NCBI RefSeq assembly: GCF_003026475.1
Contig: NZ_PYMC01000002.1
Coordinates: 186,001 to 250,000, forward strand
Direction: 5' to 3'
Source: Photobacterium lipolyticum
Lineage (GTDB): Bacteria; Pseudomonadota; Gammaproteobacteria; Enterobacterales; Vibrionaceae
DNA length: 64,000 nt
In this document: positions 36,756 through 46,437 of the stretch, in pieces
How positions within the stretch are numbered: position 1 is the first letter of the stretch
Layout of the letters: every line of letters starts with the position of its first letter
Notes under the pieces: model-generated
What the model saw: only the letters and a program-made list of their open reading frames with translations
The model's database searches: none
Told to the model about the DNA's origin: nothing
Made by a program: the position numbers and the translations under genes

Positions 36756-37802
36756 ATGAAAAAATCATTTTCTTTATTACTTTTCATTGCGAGCATTCCA
36801 TTTGATTCTCATGCCGCAATTAAAATTACCGATAACTTCTCGATCAGCGGCTTTGGTTCAGCTTCCATCACCCAATCGGATAATAAAACCCCGCTGTTTG
36901 TTCATCGTGAAGTCAGCGATGAAGTTTGTTATGACTGCGACACTATCTTAGGTTTACAGGCTGATCTGGTAATTACTGATGTGTTTAATACATCGGTACA
37001 AGTAGTGAAGCGCCCGCAAGATGACTGGTCTGATCCTGAAGTTGAGTGGGCATATCTTGCCTATAACTACAATGACTGGTCTTTCAAAGGTGGCCGGTTA
37101 AGGTTGCCGTTGTTCCTCGCATCTGAGTATTACTACGTCGGTCAGGCTTATAACTGGGCCCGTCCTCCCCAAGAAGTCTATGACAGTATTCTCGGTTTTA
37201 CCTTCTACGATGGATTAGCCATTCAATGGGATTATTACCTATCAGACGAAGCCATTGTTACTATTAGCCCATATTATGGCTTTTCAAAAAAATACAAAAC
37301 CGAGTTAGGCGATGATGAACTCGTGTTTGATGCGGAACGAATAACGGGAGTCTCTTTGGAGGTCAATGGTTTTAATTACCGGGTACATGCAGGGTACATG
37401 TACGCCGACTTTGATATGCTGCCAGAACCAACCTATGACAGGCTGAGCATGTATACATTAGGTGCCGAATATTCCTTTAAGCAATGGCTATTTATGTCAG
37501 AGCTGGAAACCGATAATTTGCAGACAAGCTGGTATCTCAGCAGTGCTTACCATTTCGACCAGTTCACGCCATATTTGGTCTACGGTGAAAGCCATCACCG
37601 CAGAAAGTCAAACAACATCACCGCAGGCCTTCGCCTTGATCTCACCAACTCCATTTCAATTAATGCCGAATGGCAAAACATATTTATGGGCCAGGAAGAT
37701 TACAACAACGGTTCTATGGGGCAATTTATTGCACCACCAATTCTCAACAATGAAAGCAAGGATGTACAACTTTATACGCTGATGCTGAACTTTGTGTTCT
37801 AG
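36756..37802 (+). CDS. Porin-like outer membrane beta-barrel protein
   Basis: A 348-residue exported protein; the start at ATG 36756 follows AAGGAG and gives a signal peptide ending DSHAA. The mature part alternates hydrophobic and polar residues in short strands and ends VQLYTLMLNFVF, a C-terminal Phe typical of BAM-assembled barrels. Segments such as FSISGFGSASITQSD, GGRLRLPLFLASEYYYVGQAY and TAGLRLDLTNSISINAEWQNIF look like carbohydrate or phosphate-type porins. A Cys pair (CYDCD) sits near residue 55. It is translationally close to the PstS-like gene, forming a two-gene operon. Confidence 0.75.
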   Translation: MKKSFSLLLFIASIPFDSHAAIKITDNFSISGFGSASITQSDNKTPLFVHREVSDEVCYDCDTILGLQADLVITDVFNTSVQVVKRPQDDWSDPEVEWAYLAYNYNDWSFKGGRLRLPLFLASEYYYVGQAYNWARPPQEVYDSILGFTFYDGLAIQWDYYLSDEAIVTISPYYGFSKKYKTELGDDELVFDAERITGVSLEVNGFNYRVHAGYMYADFDMLPEPTYDRLSMYTLGAEYSFKQWLFMSELETDNLQTSWYLSSAYHFDQFTPYLVYGESHHRRKSNNITAGLRLDLTNSISINAEWQNIFMGQEDYNNGSMGQFIAPPILNNESKDVQLYTLMLNFVF

Positions 37803-37872
37803 GCACTTATTTTATTAGCCTAGAAACAGATCCTGACTAACGAAATAAGGACTAAAAAATAAGGGGGACAGG

Positions 37873-38778
37873 CTATTTCACCAGCATCGCGGCCCCAAAC
37901 ACCCCGGCGCTGTCACCTAAGTCAGGTTTAACAATCAGAGTTTCCAGTCTGGAATTGAATAGATGCCGTTCAATGGCTTTTGGCGCATGCTCGTAGAGTG
38001 CGTCAATATTCCCCACCCCGCCACCAACAATAATGACGTCAGGATCAATAATATTGATCACCTGAGCGACAGCCAGACCGAATTTTTCAATCAGACGCGT
38101 CAATGTATGCTGAGCATAGCTGTCAGCTTGAGCGGCTTTCTTGACTATTTCAGGTAGTGATAAAGCCTTCTTAGCCAGGTTCTTGTAGTGAGCTTCAAGG
38201 CCTTTTCCTGAAATGACCGTTTCAAGGCAGCCGTTTTTACCGCAATAACAAGGTGCACCATTTGGCTCAAGCACATTGTGTCCCCACTCACCGGCAATGC
38301 CATGTAAGCCATTAATAAGTTTTCCATTGACAACCAGCCCCGAGCCAACACCGGTTCCCATAATGATACCAAATACTACTTCAGCATCTGGTTTTAAACG
38401 CTTCACGACGCCTAAATGCGTTTCTGCCAATGCAAAACAGTTCGCATCATTGGCTAATATGACTTTTGTGCCAAGCACATCTTCTAAATCTTTATCAAAC
38501 GCCTGGCCATTGAGCGCCGTCGAGTTACAGTTTTTCATCACGCCTGTTTGGGGATCGAGAGCCCCCGGCGTACCAAAACCAATGGCATCAGGGTATTCCC
38601 CTACCACTTCGACGCACTTATCAATTAATAATTTGATCCGCTGTAAGATGTGTACATAACCCTTATCACTTTGCGTCAAAACACGTTTACGTACGACACA
38701 ACGGTTATCTTTACGTGCCATCACTGCGCACTCAATCTTCGTACCGCCAAGATCGACGCCCCAATAATACTGGCTCAT
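37873..38778 (-). CDS. ROK family sugar kinase (fructokinase/Mak-like)
   Basis: A 301-residue sugar kinase. It has the ATP phosphate loop DLGGTKIECAVM, the catalytic Asp in NDANCFALAE, and the ROK zinc motif CYCGKNGCLE, with GEWGHN before it. The closest resemblance is to E. coli Mak (manno(fructo)kinase), which phosphorylates fructose or mannose. GGGAG precedes the ATG. No sugar transporter or regulator is adjacent, so the true sugar stays open. Confidence 0.87.
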   Translation of the reverse strand: MSQYYWGVDLGGTKIECAVMARKDNRCVVRKRVLTQSDKGYVHILQRIKLLIDKCVEVVGEYPDAIGFGTPGALDPQTGVMKNCNSTALNGQAFDKDLEDVLGTKVILANDANCFALAETHLGVVKRLKPDAEVVFGIIMGTGVGSGLVVNGKLINGLHGIAGEWGHNVLEPNGAPCYCGKNGCLETVISGKGLEAHYKNLAKKALSLPEIVKKAAQADSYAQHTLTRLIEKFGLAVAQVINIIDPDVIIVGGGVGNIDALYEHAPKAIERHLFNSRLETLIVKPDLGDSAGVFGAAMLVK

Positions 38779-39048
38779 GGCCTACTCCCTTGGCTAAATT
38801 TCATACCTGTGTGACATCCCCAAACCTCTTAAGATGATTTGGATATGATAATAGAATTACGCAAATTAATTCAGTTAGCCACCTAGCAAATAACCCAAAT
38901 AGTGAGCGGATTAACAAGTCTCATGGAGATCGTCGTTTTAGACAGTTTGAAACGTTCAATTACCGAATGATTAAAATCGACCATACTTAGCATTAACAGC
39001 AACACAGCCAATACTGAGCAGGTATCTTAACTTGAGGAGAATCGCACT

Positions 39049-39264
39049 ATGTTTCTAAAAGAGACGCGCACCGGTGATCTAGTCGATGTGGTTGATATGG
39101 GAGCATTGATAAACCCGTTTGCACAGCAGGTAAGTGTGCAGTATCAATCAGGGGAAGATCTGGCAGAGCCAGTGTCCATTGACAAACAGAATCTGGCTTT
39201 TCCCTCTGGTGAAGAACTGCCAGAATGCTGGATTAACGGATACTACCGGTTTAAACAGAAATAA
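39049..39264 (+). CDS. Small conserved hypothetical protein
   Basis: A 71-residue polar protein with no signal or helix, reached by a strong ribosome site (TTGAGGAGA). It has an acidic middle (YQSGEDLAEPVSI) and aromatic end (CWINGYYRFKQK). Similar short Vibrionaceae proteins are sometimes annotated as acetyltransferases, but it is far too short for that and no acetyl-CoA motif is seen. Function unknown. Confidence 0.65.
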   Translation: MFLKETRTGDLVDVVDMGALINPFAQQVSVQYQSGEDLAEPVSIDKQNLAFPSGEELPECWINGYYRFKQK

Positions 39265-39330
39265 CGGTCTTATACCAATCGGTACAATTATCTAGTACCT
39301 ACACAGTGAAGATGGTTGATTAAAACAGTT

Positions 39331-39511
39331 GAAGTCCGTCATCCCAGAAACCGCCAAACACCGAACTTGCAGGCTTTATCAAGACTCACTTGGCGGTTAT
39401 CAGGGATCCATCATGCACGGAAGGTTCAGTGGACTGTGGATCCTCGATAATCGCTACTGTTTATCCAATCGATAATGAAAAGATCAATCTTAAGCGATTT
39501 CGAGGATGACG
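39331..39511. repeat. GTCATCC-bounded intergenic repeat
   Basis: The unit begins GTCATCCCAGAAACCGCC and ends CGAGGATGAC, so the ends are inverted repeats (GTCATCC/GGATGAC). Inner parts also pair: GGCGGT appears inverted at 39392. The architecture resembles the pair at 44709-44853 and 50360-50502. The whole gap between the two genes (39265-39614) contains only this and ACCAAT-type ends. Confidence 0.5.
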
Positions 39512-39614
39512 ACGGTTTGGCTTCATCGATAAAAAACTAATCTGTTCAATCAATCATAATTAATGAGTCAAGGTACTAGCTATCCGCGGTAATTTTGCCA
39601 ATTGGTATTCATTA

Positions 39615-40211
39615 TTAGTTCAACGGCGCTGTAACCGGCATTGTTGCCAACCGTTGAGCAATCTGCGTGGTTAAACGCGATACCCCTTCCGACAAGGCTT
39701 TCACCTGGGCATCATAACCCTCTTGTTCCAGCGGCACCTGGAACTTAAACGGAAACACACCTTGCAGCTCACCTTTACCGTCGAGTATTAGCCATTCACC
39801 ACTAACTTTTGCCACTCCGGTGAAATGGCCATTGAACTGACTGATTTTCACCTGCAATCTTGGCAACCCCGTAGTAGCAAGGGCTGGCGTCAATTCTGTC
39901 GGCCAGTAGGTTGTTTGCTTCAGGCGAAGATCTTCATTTATACGTCGCGTTAACTGCTCACCAATGCTTTCAGCCCACAAGTTTTGCTGAGCCTGTACGA
40001 TCTCGGTCTCGCTCACCTGATAAACCAGCCCCGTACCCGCCAAATGTTCGGCCATTTCGACCGGGCGTACCACCAACAATGGTTGATGGGTACCAGCCTG
40101 AGCCATCGCAGCCTGTCCGCTGGCAGGAAGAAGATAGGTATTGCTCACCACATCAGGTTGACTGCTACACCCTGTTAGCGCTAAGGCCGATAGTAATAAC
40201 CACTTTCGCAT
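39615..40211 (-). CDS. pqiC: PqiC outer membrane lipoprotein
   Basis: A 198-residue lipoprotein (lipobox LALTGC, Cys at residue 15). The remainder matches PqiC (an ABC-type transport auxiliary component): a conserved LLVVRPVEMAEHLAGTGLVYQ start and an alpha/beta core with QLTRRINEDL. By family knowledge PqiC caps the PqiB tunnel at the outer membrane. Its ATG overlaps the pqiB stop by 1 bp (TAATG), so translation is coupled. Confidence 0.87.
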   Translation of the reverse strand: MRKWLLLSALALTGCSSQPDVVSNTYLLPASGQAAMAQAGTHQPLLVVRPVEMAEHLAGTGLVYQVSETEIVQAQQNLWAESIGEQLTRRINEDLRLKQTTYWPTELTPALATTGLPRLQVKISQFNGHFTGVAKVSGEWLILDGKGELQGVFPFKFQVPLEQEGYDAQVKALSEGVSRLTTQIAQRLATMPVTAPLN

Positions 40212-41857
40212 TATTGGCGCCCCCCGGCAGGAATCGGATCTTTGGCTTTTTCACTGCTAAAGATTAAAGAATTGGGTTTCTCATTAAGCTGCCTTAATAC
40301 CGGCTGCAGCTCTGTCATCACTTGCTCAAAACGCAATAATGCCTCTTCGAGATTGCGATAAGGCACCGCATCCGGGCCAAACCCATTCAGTGTAGACTGG
40401 ATCTGTTGCAGGCTTTGACGGATTTCACCCGGAATTGCTTGTGTCTCTTTCTGCGCTAACAATTTGTTTAACTGGTTAGCCACCTTTTCTGCCGCAAATA
40501 AACTTTTCTGTGACGCATTTAAACTCTGAGTCAGTGACGTTAATGTCTCTTCAACGGGCAGATCATTAAACTTGATCAGTAAGCTACTGACTTGCTTCTG
40601 AATTTCTGCAAAGCCACCGGCACGAGTCGGGAATAGATCATACTCCTCATATTTGACGATTTCGGGCATTTTCTCTTCTGGGTACACCTCAGTATCAATG
40701 AACAAAGCCCCTGTCAGAAAACTACCGGTTTTCAATGTTGCCCGCAGACCCAGGTTGAATTCGCGAACCAGGCTAGTTTTCAGCTCCTGTGTCGTTTCAT
40801 AGCTCACATGCTCGTTGACACGACCAAGCTCGATACGCACCAAAACTGGGATCTGCTTATTCGAAAATCCTTTTTTCCTGGTTGCCAAATGCAGCGGTAC
40901 TTTCTTCACGGTACCAATACGAATTCCTCGGTATTCAACCGGAGCGCCTGCATTCAACCCCCGTACCGATTCATCAAACATCATGACAAACTCAAGGTAC
41001 TCGTTAAAAACACGTTCACGTACTGATTTCAAATTGTCATAAAGCTTGAACAGGCTCATCTGTTCAGTGATCAGCTTCCCTTCTTCGGAGCCTTCCGGTA
41101 CCCGGAAACTCACTCCTCCGGTGATCAGTGACTCTATAGAACCGATCGTCAAGTTAAGTCCTTCCGCCGTCATCTTCAGATCGATACCCGAGCTCAGCCA
41201 AAACCTGGTGCGAGAGCGGATCAAACTGTCATAAGGCTGGAAAATGAATAACTGATAATTCGCTTTCTTGGTCTTAGTATCAAAGCTCACCGTCTCAACC
41301 CGACCGACGGTAAAACCTTCATACAGTACCGGATCACCCACGCCTAGTTTTCCGGCTTCATCGTGAGTCAGTACCAAGCGCAGCCCCTTCGCATCAGCAG
41401 GGCCGACAGGTGGCGTTTCCAGTACGGTAAATTTCAGCTGTTTCCCTTTATTAACCCCGGGTTGCAATTCAATGTAAGAACCCGACAGCAGTGTATCCAA
41501 CCCTGAAATACCTTCTTTACCAATACGCGGTTTCACCACCCAAAATCGCGTATCTTCTTTTAGCATGCGCTCAGCATCTTTATTCATCTGGGCTTTTGCA
41601 ATAATGTAAGTGTAGTCATCGCTCAATTTCACATCGGTGATCACCCCGACTTTTACATTCAGCGATTTAATTTCTGTTTTACCTACTTCAATTCCTTCCG
41701 CTGTATTCAGTTGCAAGGTCACTATTGGCCCTTTACTGCTGACATACTGAACCAGCATCCAAATCCCTATCACCACGGCAATGACCGGTACCAGCCATAT
41801 TGTTGATATCTGTCTTAGGTCTTCTACTTCAGCCTTCGCGGTCTTGTTATCACTCAT
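40211..41857 (-). CDS. pqiB: PqiB intermembrane MCE-domain transport protein
   Basis: A 548-residue periplasm-spanning protein. I chose the ATG at 41857 (MSDNKTAKAEVEDLRQIS), not five codons earlier. An N-terminal helix (~20-40) anchors it in the inner membrane, and three MCE repeats follow, each with the typical loop (TAEGIEVGKTEIKSLNVKVG, TGGVSFRVPEGSEEGK region, NAGAPVEYRGIRIGTVKKV). A long C-terminal helical tail (SQSLNASQKSLFAAEKVANQL) builds the central tunnel. The protein moves lipids or other hydrophobic compounds between membranes, as in E. coli PqiB. Confidence 0.9.
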   Translation of the reverse strand: MSDNKTAKAEVEDLRQISTIWLVPVIAVVIGIWMLVQYVSSKGPIVTLQLNTAEGIEVGKTEIKSLNVKVGVITDVKLSDDYTYIIAKAQMNKDAERMLKEDTRFWVVKPRIGKEGISGLDTLLSGSYIELQPGVNKGKQLKFTVLETPPVGPADAKGLRLVLTHDEAGKLGVGDPVLYEGFTVGRVETVSFDTKTKKANYQLFIFQPYDSLIRSRTRFWLSSGIDLKMTAEGLNLTIGSIESLITGGVSFRVPEGSEEGKLITEQMSLFKLYDNLKSVRERVFNEYLEFVMMFDESVRGLNAGAPVEYRGIRIGTVKKVPLHLATRKKGFSNKQIPVLVRIELGRVNEHVSYETTQELKTSLVREFNLGLRATLKTGSFLTGALFIDTEVYPEEKMPEIVKYEEYDLFPTRAGGFAEIQKQVSSLLIKFNDLPVEETLTSLTQSLNASQKSLFAAEKVANQLNKLLAQKETQAIPGEIRQSLQQIQSTLNGFGPDAVPYRNLEEALLRFEQVMTELQPVLRQLNEKPNSLIFSSEKAKDPIPAGGRQ

Positions 41858-41894
41858 AGTCAGGCATCTCATTAAAGTTAGTAGTTATTTTCAA

Positions 41895-43277
41895 CTAAGC
41901 GTCATGGTTTGAAACGCCACCATTCGGAGAGGATAGATGGGTTGCATTTTGGTAGCTCGCGTTGTGGTTAATGCACTTTTCATTGTTCGCATCTTGTTGG
42001 CTGTCCGATAATGTCCAAAATGCACGAGGATCAAATGTCATCGCTGATAGCATGGTAAAAACCACGACCACAGCAAAAGATAACGCGGCAGGCCCCGGAA
42101 GAATTGCCATTAAATTATGTAACTGAACCAAAGCAACCAAAATCGCGACCACAAATACATCAATCATCGACCAACGCCCTATCAGTTCTGTCATCCGATA
42201 TAAGCGTAACCGCTGGATAACCTGGGTTGTCGATCTGTCGCGAATACGCTGCGCACTGATGTATAACCAGGCTAAAGAAAACATTTTGGCAAGTGGTATC
42301 ACCACACTGGCAAGAAAAATGACCATCGCAATGGGATAGGATCCAAACTGCCACAACAGAACAACCCCTCCCAGAATCGTCGAGCCTTCACTGTTACCGA
42401 GACTGACGGTGTACATGATCGGATATAAATTAGCCGGGATATAAAACACCGCAGAAGCGATCAGCAACGCCCATGCCCGTTGCAGACTCTGATTGGGATT
42501 GTAGCGATGTAATGTACTTCCACAGCGGCTGCATCTTGTATGTGAGGTTGCAGGCAGAGGATTCAGTTGTGAACAAGTGTGGCAGCTCACATGGTTATCC
42601 GACATATGGGTATCACCAACTTTCACGCCTTCTAACTTTTGCATCGGAATAAACTGTTGCCACAGCCAGGTTCGGTCAACCATAGAGACACATTTCACGA
42701 CCAGCATGGCATACACGCAGAATGCCCAAAACGACATACCGAGGCCGACATCAGCCAGCGAGGCAATCTTAATCAGGCTAACCAGAACACCGATCAGAAA
42801 CACGTCAACCATGATCCAGGGTTCGATTCTAAAAGTTCCCCGGTACACTCGTTTGAGAATACGCATATGCTGACTGGAACTCTCGCTGTACTGATGCCTT
42901 GATGCCTGGCGGTACAAATACAGCACGGCGGTAATATAACTCGCAGGCAATACCACGACCGTTAATAACAACAGCATCGCCAACAGGCTATTTTCAAAAT
43001 GCTGAAGCATTTTGGCAGCATGCAGCAAGGTTATTTCCTGCGTGATGCCTTGCACACTGAATGACATGAAAGGAAAACTGACACTCAGCACCAACATAAT
43101 TAAACACGCAAAACCATAAGCAAAAGGACGCTGGAATGGCATGCTGATCTGTTTGATCAGGGTATGATGGCAACGCGGACAGGCCGCTTTTTGCCCATCA
43201 GATAATTTCGGCAGCGCGATCACTAATCCACACTCTTCACAGGCTATCATCGGTTCAGGTGTTCTGTGTTCCGTCAT
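41895..43277 (-). CDS. pqiA: PqiA inner membrane protein
   Basis: A 460-residue inner-membrane protein with about eight helices in two related halves. Each half begins with a zinc-ribbon-like CxxC pair: CEECGLVI with CPRC, and CHTCSQL with CSRC. The layout matches E. coli PqiA, whose transcript is induced by paraquat under SoxRS; no SoxS box was identified here. I start at ATG 43277, where the PqiA N-terminus begins. The next gene starts 37 bp downstream, so pqiABC is one operon. Confidence 0.88.
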   Translation of the reverse strand: MTEHRTPEPMIACEECGLVIALPKLSDGQKAACPRCHHTLIKQISMPFQRPFAYGFACLIMLVLSVSFPFMSFSVQGITQEITLLHAAKMLQHFENSLLAMLLLLTVVVLPASYITAVLYLYRQASRHQYSESSSQHMRILKRVYRGTFRIEPWIMVDVFLIGVLVSLIKIASLADVGLGMSFWAFCVYAMLVVKCVSMVDRTWLWQQFIPMQKLEGVKVGDTHMSDNHVSCHTCSQLNPLPATSHTRCSRCGSTLHRYNPNQSLQRAWALLIASAVFYIPANLYPIMYTVSLGNSEGSTILGGVVLLWQFGSYPIAMVIFLASVVIPLAKMFSLAWLYISAQRIRDRSTTQVIQRLRLYRMTELIGRWSMIDVFVVAILVALVQLHNLMAILPGPAALSFAVVVVFTMLSAMTFDPRAFWTLSDSQQDANNEKCINHNASYQNATHLSSPNGGVSNHDA

Positions 43278-43472
43278 ATACGGGTTGGATCCAGTTAACA
43301 CTTATCACCTCAGTATAGGAAAGATTTTGAAAACCATCAGTGAACAGGCAAGATAAAACCTGAAAATACAAGAGGATATATCGGACGGTTGCGGAATTTC
43401 AAACCGCCGCGGGGGGGAATCATGGTTTTATATGCTGATAGATTGTAAAATTGCAACCTTCATATATTTGCG

Positions 43473-43498
43473 AAAAAATAACCTTCCAATTAGGAAGG
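43473..43498 (-). terminator. Terminator of phhAB
   Basis: CCTTCC/GGAAGG with a 5-nt loop, followed on the minus strand by TTATTTTTT, ending the phhA-phhB transcript. Confidence 0.8.
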
Positions 43499-43514
43499 CT
43501 TAAATGATGAAGTA

Positions 43515-43868
43515 TTACGTTTTAGCTTGGCCTTCAAATAACGCATCGGTTTTTGCCGCACAGATGAAGTCATTTTTATGTAATCCCTTCATAGAATGGC
43601 TCCACCAAATCACGGTTACTTTCCCCCACTCCAGCGTAATGGCCGGATGATGAAATTCCTGTTCCGCTAACTCTGCCACTTGATTACTGAACGCCCATGC
43701 CAGTTTGAAGTTCTTGAATGTAAAAAGACGTTCTAACTGCATAATGCCTTCTCGATCCACCACATCCCAGAGCGGGATCCCTTGCGACAGTTCAGTCAAT
43801 TCATGATCAGTCACTTTTACGGCGTCGCTATGGCAAGCTTCGCATTTCAATTGATGTAAATCAGACAT
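43515..43868 (-). CDS. phhB: Pterin-4a-carbinolamine dehydratase
   Basis: A 117-residue dehydratase that recycles the tetrahydrobiopterin cofactor used by PhhA. Family motifs are [21 protein letters not shown] and [19 protein letters not shown], containing the conserved His-His pair for carbinolamine dehydration. GGGAG precedes the ATG. It overlaps the end of phhA by 8 bp, confirming co-translation. Confidence 0.94.
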   Translation of the reverse strand: MSDLHQLKCEACHSDAVKVTDHELTELSQGIPLWDVVDREGIMQLERLFTFKNFKLAWAFSNQVAELAEQEFHHPAITLEWGKVTVIWWSHSMKGLHKNDFICAAKTDALFEGQAKT

Positions 43869-44673
43869 AGTCTCCCATGCTCTCCCTGTTTTTTGGTCGA
43901 AATAACGGCGTATGCAGACCTTGAGCTTTGGCCTCTTGCACCATAGTCATTATGTCTTGCTGCGCCAGTTCATAAAGTTGATTGATATTATCAATCACAA
44001 AGTAAATCGGCTGCATGATGTCAATGCGATATGGCGTTCGCATAACATCAACAGGATCAAACGGTTTATATATCGCGGAAGCGCCAGTAATCGCATACTC
44101 CGTTTCACCCGGAGAGGATAAAATGCCGCCGCCATAAATTTTTAGCTGTTCGTTAACACTTAGCAATCCAAATTCAACAGTAAACCAATACAAGCGAGCT
44201 AGATATACCCGGTCTTCTTTACTTGCCTCGTAGCCCAAACGACCATAAGTGTGGGTAAATTCAGCAAAGGCAGGATTCGTTAACATGGCACAATGGCCAA
44301 AGACTTCATGGAAATAATCAGGCTCTTGCAGATAGTCAAACTCATCACGGTGACGCAGGAATGTCGCGACCGGAAACTGTTTATGGGAAAGCATGCCGAA
44401 AAAGCGATCGAAGTTGATCAGTGCGGGGACTTTCACACATTGCCACCCCGTGGTATTGCCCAGGACCTGATTGATTTCGTCCAGTTGCGGCACGTGTTCG
44501 GTTGGCAGATTCAACAGATCCAGCCCGGCAATATATTCATCACAAGCCCGACCATCAATACAGTTGAGCTGACGAATAATTAAGTCATGCCAGATCTGAT
44601 TTTCTTTATTGTTCCAATCAATATAACCATTTTCATCTGGTTTCTTCGAGACATACTTTGCCGCTTTTCCCAT
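43861..44673 (-). CDS. phhA: Phenylalanine-4-hydroxylase
   Basis: A 270-residue non-heme iron hydroxylase converting phenylalanine to tyrosine. The iron facial triad is HEVFGHC (two His) and the Glu in [10 protein letters not shown] set the start at ATG 44673 ([11 protein letters not shown]). A longer frame from 44760 exists, but its N-terminal part reads through the repeat at 44709-44853, so it is not native. A ribosome site (AAGG/GGTGG) lies just upstream of 44673. It forms an operon with phhB. Confidence 0.94.
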   Translation of the reverse strand: MGKAAKYVSKKPDENGYIDWNNKENQIWHDLIIRQLNCIDGRACDEYIAGLDLLNLPTEHVPQLDEINQVLGNTTGWQCVKVPALINFDRFFGMLSHKQFPVATFLRHRDEFDYLQEPDYFHEVFGHCAMLTNPAFAEFTHTYGRLGYEASKEDRVYLARLYWFTVEFGLLSVNEQLKIYGGGILSSPGETEYAITGASAIYKPFDPVDVMRTPYRIDIMQPIYFVIDNINQLYELAQQDIMTMVQEAKAQGLHTPLFRPKNRESMGDYV

Positions 44674-44708
44674 AATCCACCAACCTTGGAAAGGAGTCAC
44701 CTTGGAAA

Positions 44709-44853
44709 CTAGTACTTCATCACAAAAGGTTTGACAAGTTCCGTCAACGAACTTCGTCATTCCGTAAAGTGAGGAACGAACTTATGCGGAATCTAAGGAG
44801 CACACGGTTAGAACTGGATCCCGGATATTTCGTTCCTCAATTCCGGGATGACG
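44709..44853 (-). repeat. Palindromic interspersed element, copy 1
   Basis: The core, 44755-44853, has inverted ends CGTCATTCCGTAAAGTGAGG and CCTCAATTCCGGGATGACG. Homology with copy 2 continues beyond the core to about 44709. It contains no ORF. It resembles a MITE or ERIC-like structure, with mismatches suggesting age. Confidence 0.75.
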
Positions 44854-45124
44854 TGTTTAGGTGTTTCAACTATTCATATCAATCAGCTTACCCGTATCTG
44901 CTGATGCGTCTCTTTTTCATTAAGGTTAGGTGTTTTAAGGCAGCAACCGGAACCGACCAGTGAGAATTGTCACACCTTCCGCGTAACAATTATTTTACAT
45001 TAACACCTTTAAGCCCTCCCGGCCCTTGTATTCAACCGACTACAGGCAGACAAGCCCTAATCCATAAAATACATACCGTTATGCACAAAAATCCCCGCCC
45101 CTTCACCCGAAAAATTCTGGGTTT

Positions 45125-45182
45125 AATACCAATCAGCATAATTATTCAGCCCATCAGATAGTTGATTATGCTAATTGGTATT
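45125..45182. repeat. ACCAAT/ATTGGT inverted repeat
   Basis: AATACCAATCAGCATAAT (45125-45142) faces ATTATGCTAATTGGTATT (45165-45182), 17 of 18 positions pairing. Short related ends occur near 10302, 39270 and 39600. It is a third dispersed repeat type, and may serve as a terminator-like or boundary element. Confidence 0.6.
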
Positions 45183-45271
45183 ATTGCTTGTTTGCTCAGT
45201 CTCAACCAAAGTTAATAAACGGCGCTACCAACTCATCAACCACCTTTATGAATATGAAGAGGGGCTAAAGG

Positions 45272-46405
45272 ATGCGGCACTGGTTTCAATTTCCAATTAT
45301 TGAGGGAAAGGCTTCCCGGCAGGCACACTGTGATTTACCCGACGGAACCTACGAGCGGGAATGCGGCAAAGAGGGCTTCTTCGGCCCTGCCAGCCACATG
45401 TACCATAAACATCCGCCAACTGGCTGGATAAACTGGGAAGGCCCCTTACGCCCCCGGGCTATCGATACCACTCGGCTGGAACAACCGGGTGTCACACCGT
45501 GGGATGCCTCGTTACTGCTGTATAACGACAACCTGAAACTACGCGTATGGAACAGCCTGCAGAATATGGATCACCTTGTCCGCAATGGTGACGGCGATGA
45601 GGTCTTATTCGTCCACCAGGGTAGCGGTCACCTCTACTGCGATTACGGCCACCTCACTTTCCGCGACGGCGATTACATTGTGATCCCACGTGCTACCAGC
45701 TGGCGAATTGAAGTTGACAATCCCGTCTCGCTGCTACTCATTGAAGCAAGTAACAGCGGCTATCAGATGGCTGAACGAGGCTTGGTTGGACAGCATGCGA
45801 TCTTTGATCCGGCAATACTCGAATACGCCCGCATAGATGAACTCTTTCTGGCCCAACAAAGCAGCGATCAGCACTGGCACGTATTGCTTAAAGCCCGCAA
45901 TCACATGAACACCATCACCTACCCGTATAACCCGTTAGATGCCCAAGGCTGGAAAGGCGATCTTACGGTATTCAAACTGAACTGGCGTGACATTCGCCCG
46001 CTAATGAGCCACCGTTATCATTTACCGCCATCAGCGCATAGCACCTTTGTGGCTAATGGCTTTGTGATATGTACTTTCGTACCAAGGCCAATTGAAAGTG
46101 ATCCGAATGCACTGAAAGTGCCGTTCTACCATAACAATGACGACTACGATGAAGTCTTATTCTACCACCGCGGTAACTTCTTCAGCCGCGACAACATCGA
46201 AGCCGGCATGATCACCCACCATCCTTGCGGATTCTCGCACGGCCCGCATCCAAAGGCCTTAGCCACCAGCCAGCAAAACCCGAAGAAAGAAACCGATGAA
46301 GTAGCGGTAATGATCGATGCCCGCTTCCCGCTGGAAATTGCGGAATTACCGAATGGGGTCGAAAATAAAGATTATGTCTACTCATGGCGACATGAAAAAT
46401 GCTGA
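45272..46405 (+). CDS. hmgA: Homogentisate 1,2-dioxygenase
   Basis: A 377-residue cupin-type iron dioxygenase that opens the ring of homogentisate to maleylacetoacetate. The iron ligands His, Glu and His lie in FYHNNDDYDEVLFYHRG and HHPCGFSHGPHP. An N-terminal cupin (VLFVHQGSGHLYCDYG) is also present. Loss of this gene in Vibrio leads to pyomelanin pigment. It leads an operon of at least three genes with fahA and maiA. Confidence 0.95.
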   Translation: MRHWFQFPIIEGKASRQAHCDLPDGTYERECGKEGFFGPASHMYHKHPPTGWINWEGPLRPRAIDTTRLEQPGVTPWDASLLLYNDNLKLRVWNSLQNMDHLVRNGDGDEVLFVHQGSGHLYCDYGHLTFRDGDYIVIPRATSWRIEVDNPVSLLLIEASNSGYQMAERGLVGQHAIFDPAILEYARIDELFLAQQSSDQHWHVLLKARNHMNTITYPYNPLDAQGWKGDLTVFKLNWRDIRPLMSHRYHLPPSAHSTFVANGFVICTFVPRPIESDPNALKVPFYHNNDDYDEVLFYHRGNFFSRDNIEAGMITHHPCGFSHGPHPKALATSQQNPKKETDEVAVMIDARFPLEIAELPNGVENKDYVYSWRHEKC

Positions 46406-46437
46406 AAAAATTTACAATGTAAATATAGGAGTCCAAC

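Larger units (their letters stand above)
44674..45271. other. Repeat-filled gap between phhA and hmgA
   Basis: The gap holds one copy of the ~145-bp palindromic element (44709-44853) and an 18-bp inverted repeat pair (45125-45182). No gene for 4-hydroxyphenylpyruvate dioxygenase or any other enzyme is present. Promoters for both flanking operons must lie here too, but no clear TyrR pair was found. Confidence 0.55.

Noticed and set aside
44674-44760. 29-codon N-terminal extension of phhA
   Set aside because: The extra codons are translated from the repeat shared with 50360-50502, and the normal phhA N-terminus begins at 44673.
46410-46424. Palindrome ATTTACAATGTAAAT between hmgA and fahA, considered a TyrR site
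   Set aside because: Half-sites are in the opposite order to TGTAAA-N6-TTTACA and it lies within the operon, not before it.
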